From positions 1-7,082 of the forward strand of contig CAMWWW010000118.1 of the NCBI GenBank assembly GCA_947178015.1: DNA of 7,082 bases, given 5' to 3'. The notes beneath the pieces were generated by a model that made no database searches, was not told where the DNA came from, and was given only the letters and a program-made list of their open reading frames with translations. Shown in pieces: positions 5,499 to 7,082 of the stretch; the first letter of the stretch is position 1, and every line of letters begins with the position of its first letter. The position numbers were made by a program, and so were the translations under genes. The DNA is from an uncultured Clostridia bacterium. GTDB lineage: Bacteria > Bacillota > Clostridia > Lachnospirales > Lachnospiraceae.

Positions 5499-6869
5499 AT
5501 GCAGCAAGAAAACAAGATGGGTGTAATGCCTGTCAATCGCTTGTTAATCAGCATGTCGCTTCCCATGATGATCTCCATGCTGGTTCAAGCACTTTACAAT
5601 ATTGTTGACAGCATCTTTGTATCAAGAGTCAGCGAAAATGCATTGACAGCAGTTTCAATGGCATTTCCAATTCAGTCGCTTATGATTGCGGTGGGAGTGG
5701 GAACAGCCGTAGGTGTCAATGCACTTTTGTCCAAAAGCCTTGGAGAAAGAGAGTTTGAGCGCGCAAATAGAGTGGCAGAGAATGGCGTCTTTCTCGCAGG
5801 AGTCAGCTATATTCTTTTTTTGATAATCGGTATTTTTGCAGTGGAGCCTTTTTTTAAGAGCCAGACAGAGATAGAGGAGATTCTGGAACATGGCGAAGCT
5901 TATCTGCGAATATGTTGCTTTGCATCCTTTGGTATATTTTTTCAATGTACGCTGGAGAGGCTTCTTCAATCTACCGGAAAAACCATGTATGCGATGATCA
6001 CGCAGGGATTGGGGGCAGTCATTAATCTAATTTTGGACCCGATTCTGATTTTTGGCTATTTTGGGCTTCCAGCGATGGGAGTGGCAGGCGCGGCGCTCGC
6101 GACTGTAATCGGGCAGATTGTGGCAGCACTATTGGCACTTTACTTTAATTTTAAGGTAAATCATGAAATTCAGTTACATGGTATTCGGCCAAGCCTTCCT
6201 ATTATCGGCATGATCTATAAGGTGGGGCTGCCTTCTATTGTGGTGCAGGCGATCGGTTCAGTGATGACATATGGCATGAATCTGATACTGGTTTCCTTTA
6301 CAGAAACTGCGACCACCGTGTTTGGCGTGTACTTTAAGCTTCAGAGCTTTGTCTTTATGCCAGTGTTTGGTTTAAATAATGGTATGGTGCCGATTATCGC
6401 CTATAATTATGGCGCGGGAAAGAAGGAGCGCGTGATAAAAACAATGCGGCTAAGTATTGTCTACGCAATTTGCATTATGGCAGTGGGACTGGTGGTAATG
6501 CAGTTAATTCCCGATGTGCTCTTGGGATTTTTCGATGCGTCGGAAACCATGCTTGCGATTGGGATTCCCGCTCTGCGAATTATTTGCTTGAGTTTTATTT
6601 TTGCAGGATTTTGTATTGTGTCGGGAAGTGTTTTTCAGGCACTTGGAAATGGTATCTACAGTATGATAGTGTCGATTGCAAGACAGCTTCTGGTGCTTTT
6701 GCCAGTGGCGTTTCTGCTTTCCAGACTTGGAAAGGTGGAATATGTATGGTGGGCATTTCCCATTGCGGAGCTTGTCTCTGTCAGTATGACAGCATTTTTC
6801 CTTGTACGGATCTATAAGGATGTAATATGCCATATTGGAGAAGCCGGAAAAAATAATAGGACGGCTTAA
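5499..6869 (+). CDS. MATE-family multidrug/toxin efflux transporter (MepA-like)
   Basis: An inner-membrane antiporter of about 12 helices that exports cationic drugs or metabolites in exchange for Na+ or H+. The start is ATG 5499, with AGAGAGG 9 bases upstream; the frame is also open to a TTG at 5490, which has no correctly spaced site. The 456 residues match the family length. The N-terminus 'NKMGVMPVNRLLISMSLPMM' and 'LVQALYNIVDSIFVSRVSEN' (about 28-47, with the conserved helix-1 Asp37) are typical of clostridial MATE proteins. Further matches are 'GVGTAVGVNALLSKSLGERE' (66-85) at the end of the second helix and its cytoplasmic loop, 'DPILIFGYFGLPAMGVAGAA' in the first half, and 'FMPVFGLNNGMVPIIAYNYG' in the second half, reflecting the two MatE repeats. 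The tail 'GEAGKNNRTA' is polar. It has its own promoter and no regulator beside it; the substrate cannot be predicted. Confidence 0.93.
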   Translation: MQQENKMGVMPVNRLLISMSLPMMISMLVQALYNIVDSIFVSRVSENALTAVSMAFPIQSLMIAVGVGTAVGVNALLSKSLGEREFERANRVAENGVFLAGVSYILFLIIGIFAVEPFFKSQTEIEEILEHGEAYLRICCFASFGIFFQCTLERLLQSTGKTMYAMITQGLGAVINLILDPILIFGYFGLPAMGVAGAALATVIGQIVAALLALYFNFKVNHEIQLHGIRPSLPIIGMIYKVGLPSIVVQAIGSVMTYGMNLILVSFTETATTVFGVYFKLQSFVFMPVFGLNNGMVPIIAYNYGAGKKERVIKTMRLSIVYAICIMAVGLVVMQLIPDVLLGFFDASETMLAIGIPALRIICLSFIFAGFCIVSGSVFQALGNGIYSMIVSIARQLLVLLPVAFLLSRLGKVEYVWWAFPIAELVSVSMTAFFLVRIYKDVICHIGEAGKNNRTA

Positions 6870-6903
6870 ACTATTTATCTTAATATGGAGTATTTTATAA
6901 TCG

Positions 6904-7048
6904 TATAACTTTTTGTAAAAGGGATTTGTATAATCATTTTCGGAAAGGGTCCACGCAGAGAGATGCCTATAGTCCTCCGTCACCCCGCTCTCGCTATGTG
7001 GATCTTTCTCGAAAATGATTATATCAATTCCTTTTATATAAAATTATA
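6904..7048. repeat. Long imperfect inverted repeat (about 145 bases), MITE-like or structured RNA
   Basis: The two arms pair almost from end to end. The outer 18 bases (6904-6921 against 7031-7048) match at 15 positions plus one G-T pair. The middle includes a perfect 14-bp block, TATAATCATTTTCG (6929-6942) with CGAAAATGATTATA (7010-7023). An inner block follows, GAAAGGGTCCAC with GTGGATCTTTC, with one bulge. The apical part (about 6961-6988) is a CG-richer loop. No ORF with a ribosome binding site lies inside. The ends read TATAA...TTATA, which would suit a TA-targeting MITE, but no clear target duplication can be proven. It begins 34 bases after the MATE stop and could also end that transcript. 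Confidence 0.6.
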
Positions 7049-7082
7049 ATAAGCTGTGAAGTGTTCAGGCACAATACTATGA

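Noticed and set aside
6504..6983. 159-codon minus-strand open frame opposite the MATE gene
   Set aside because: Its translation is the antisense of transmembrane codons, it starts inside the long inverted repeat and has no ribosome binding site.
1..7082. CRISPR array, tRNA or rRNA
   Set aside because: No regularly spaced direct repeats, no cloverleaf with a TTCGA arm and no rRNA-like conserved blocks were seen on either strand.

Overview
The window looks like a piece of a Clostridia (Lachnospiraceae-like Firmicute) chromosome. The DNA is AT-leaning, ribosome binding sites are strong AAGGAG/AGAGG types, and the predicted promoters match the sigma-A consensus. The protein set is typical of gut anaerobes: a Wzx-type flippase, a GT2 glycosyltransferase, a cysteine-bearing Rrf2 regulator, MetY, a WbpE-like sugar aminotransferase and a MepA-like MATE exporter. 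The genus assignment is inference from style, not from a marker gene.

Layout. Positions 2-2059 (+) are the right end of a surface-polysaccharide cluster. A flippase that enters from beyond the left edge overlaps a family 2 glycosyltransferase by 14 bases. The glycosyltransferase is split into two reading frames at an eight-G tract (1548-1555). Facing it, and overlapping its last 9 bases, is a minus-strand unit: metY (3846-2563), a tandem-hairpin 3' end with an intrinsic terminator, then an Rrf2-family regulator (2452-2051). metY has a near-consensus promoter (3960-3988) with two overlapping dyads at the predicted transcription start. This is a plausible operator for the neighbouring Rrf2 protein.

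Positions 3992-4297 hold no intact conventional gene. They contain a probable decayed coding remnant, a good promoter (4143-4171), and a leader of about 120 nt with a perfect hairpin, two mutually exclusive or pseudoknotting helices and a possible 31-codon upstream ORF that ends one base before the next gene. That gene (4298-5422, +) is a DegT/DnrJ/EryC1 aminotransferase closest in motif content to WbpE. A separate promoter (5434-5462) precedes a MATE exporter (5499-6869). The right end (6904-7048) is a long imperfect inverted repeat of about 145 bases that resembles a MITE or a large structured RNA.

How the genes relate. The flippase and glycosyltransferase assemble and export polysaccharide repeat units, and the DegT enzyme could supply an amino sugar for the same polymer. 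The Rrf2/MetY pair is a sulfur-assimilation module that is not functionally tied to the polysaccharide genes. The MATE gene appears to be an independent unit. I see no clear-cut new multi-gene system. The strongest unexplained signals are the G8-split glycosyltransferase, the structured leader before the aminotransferase and the long inverted repeat at the right end.
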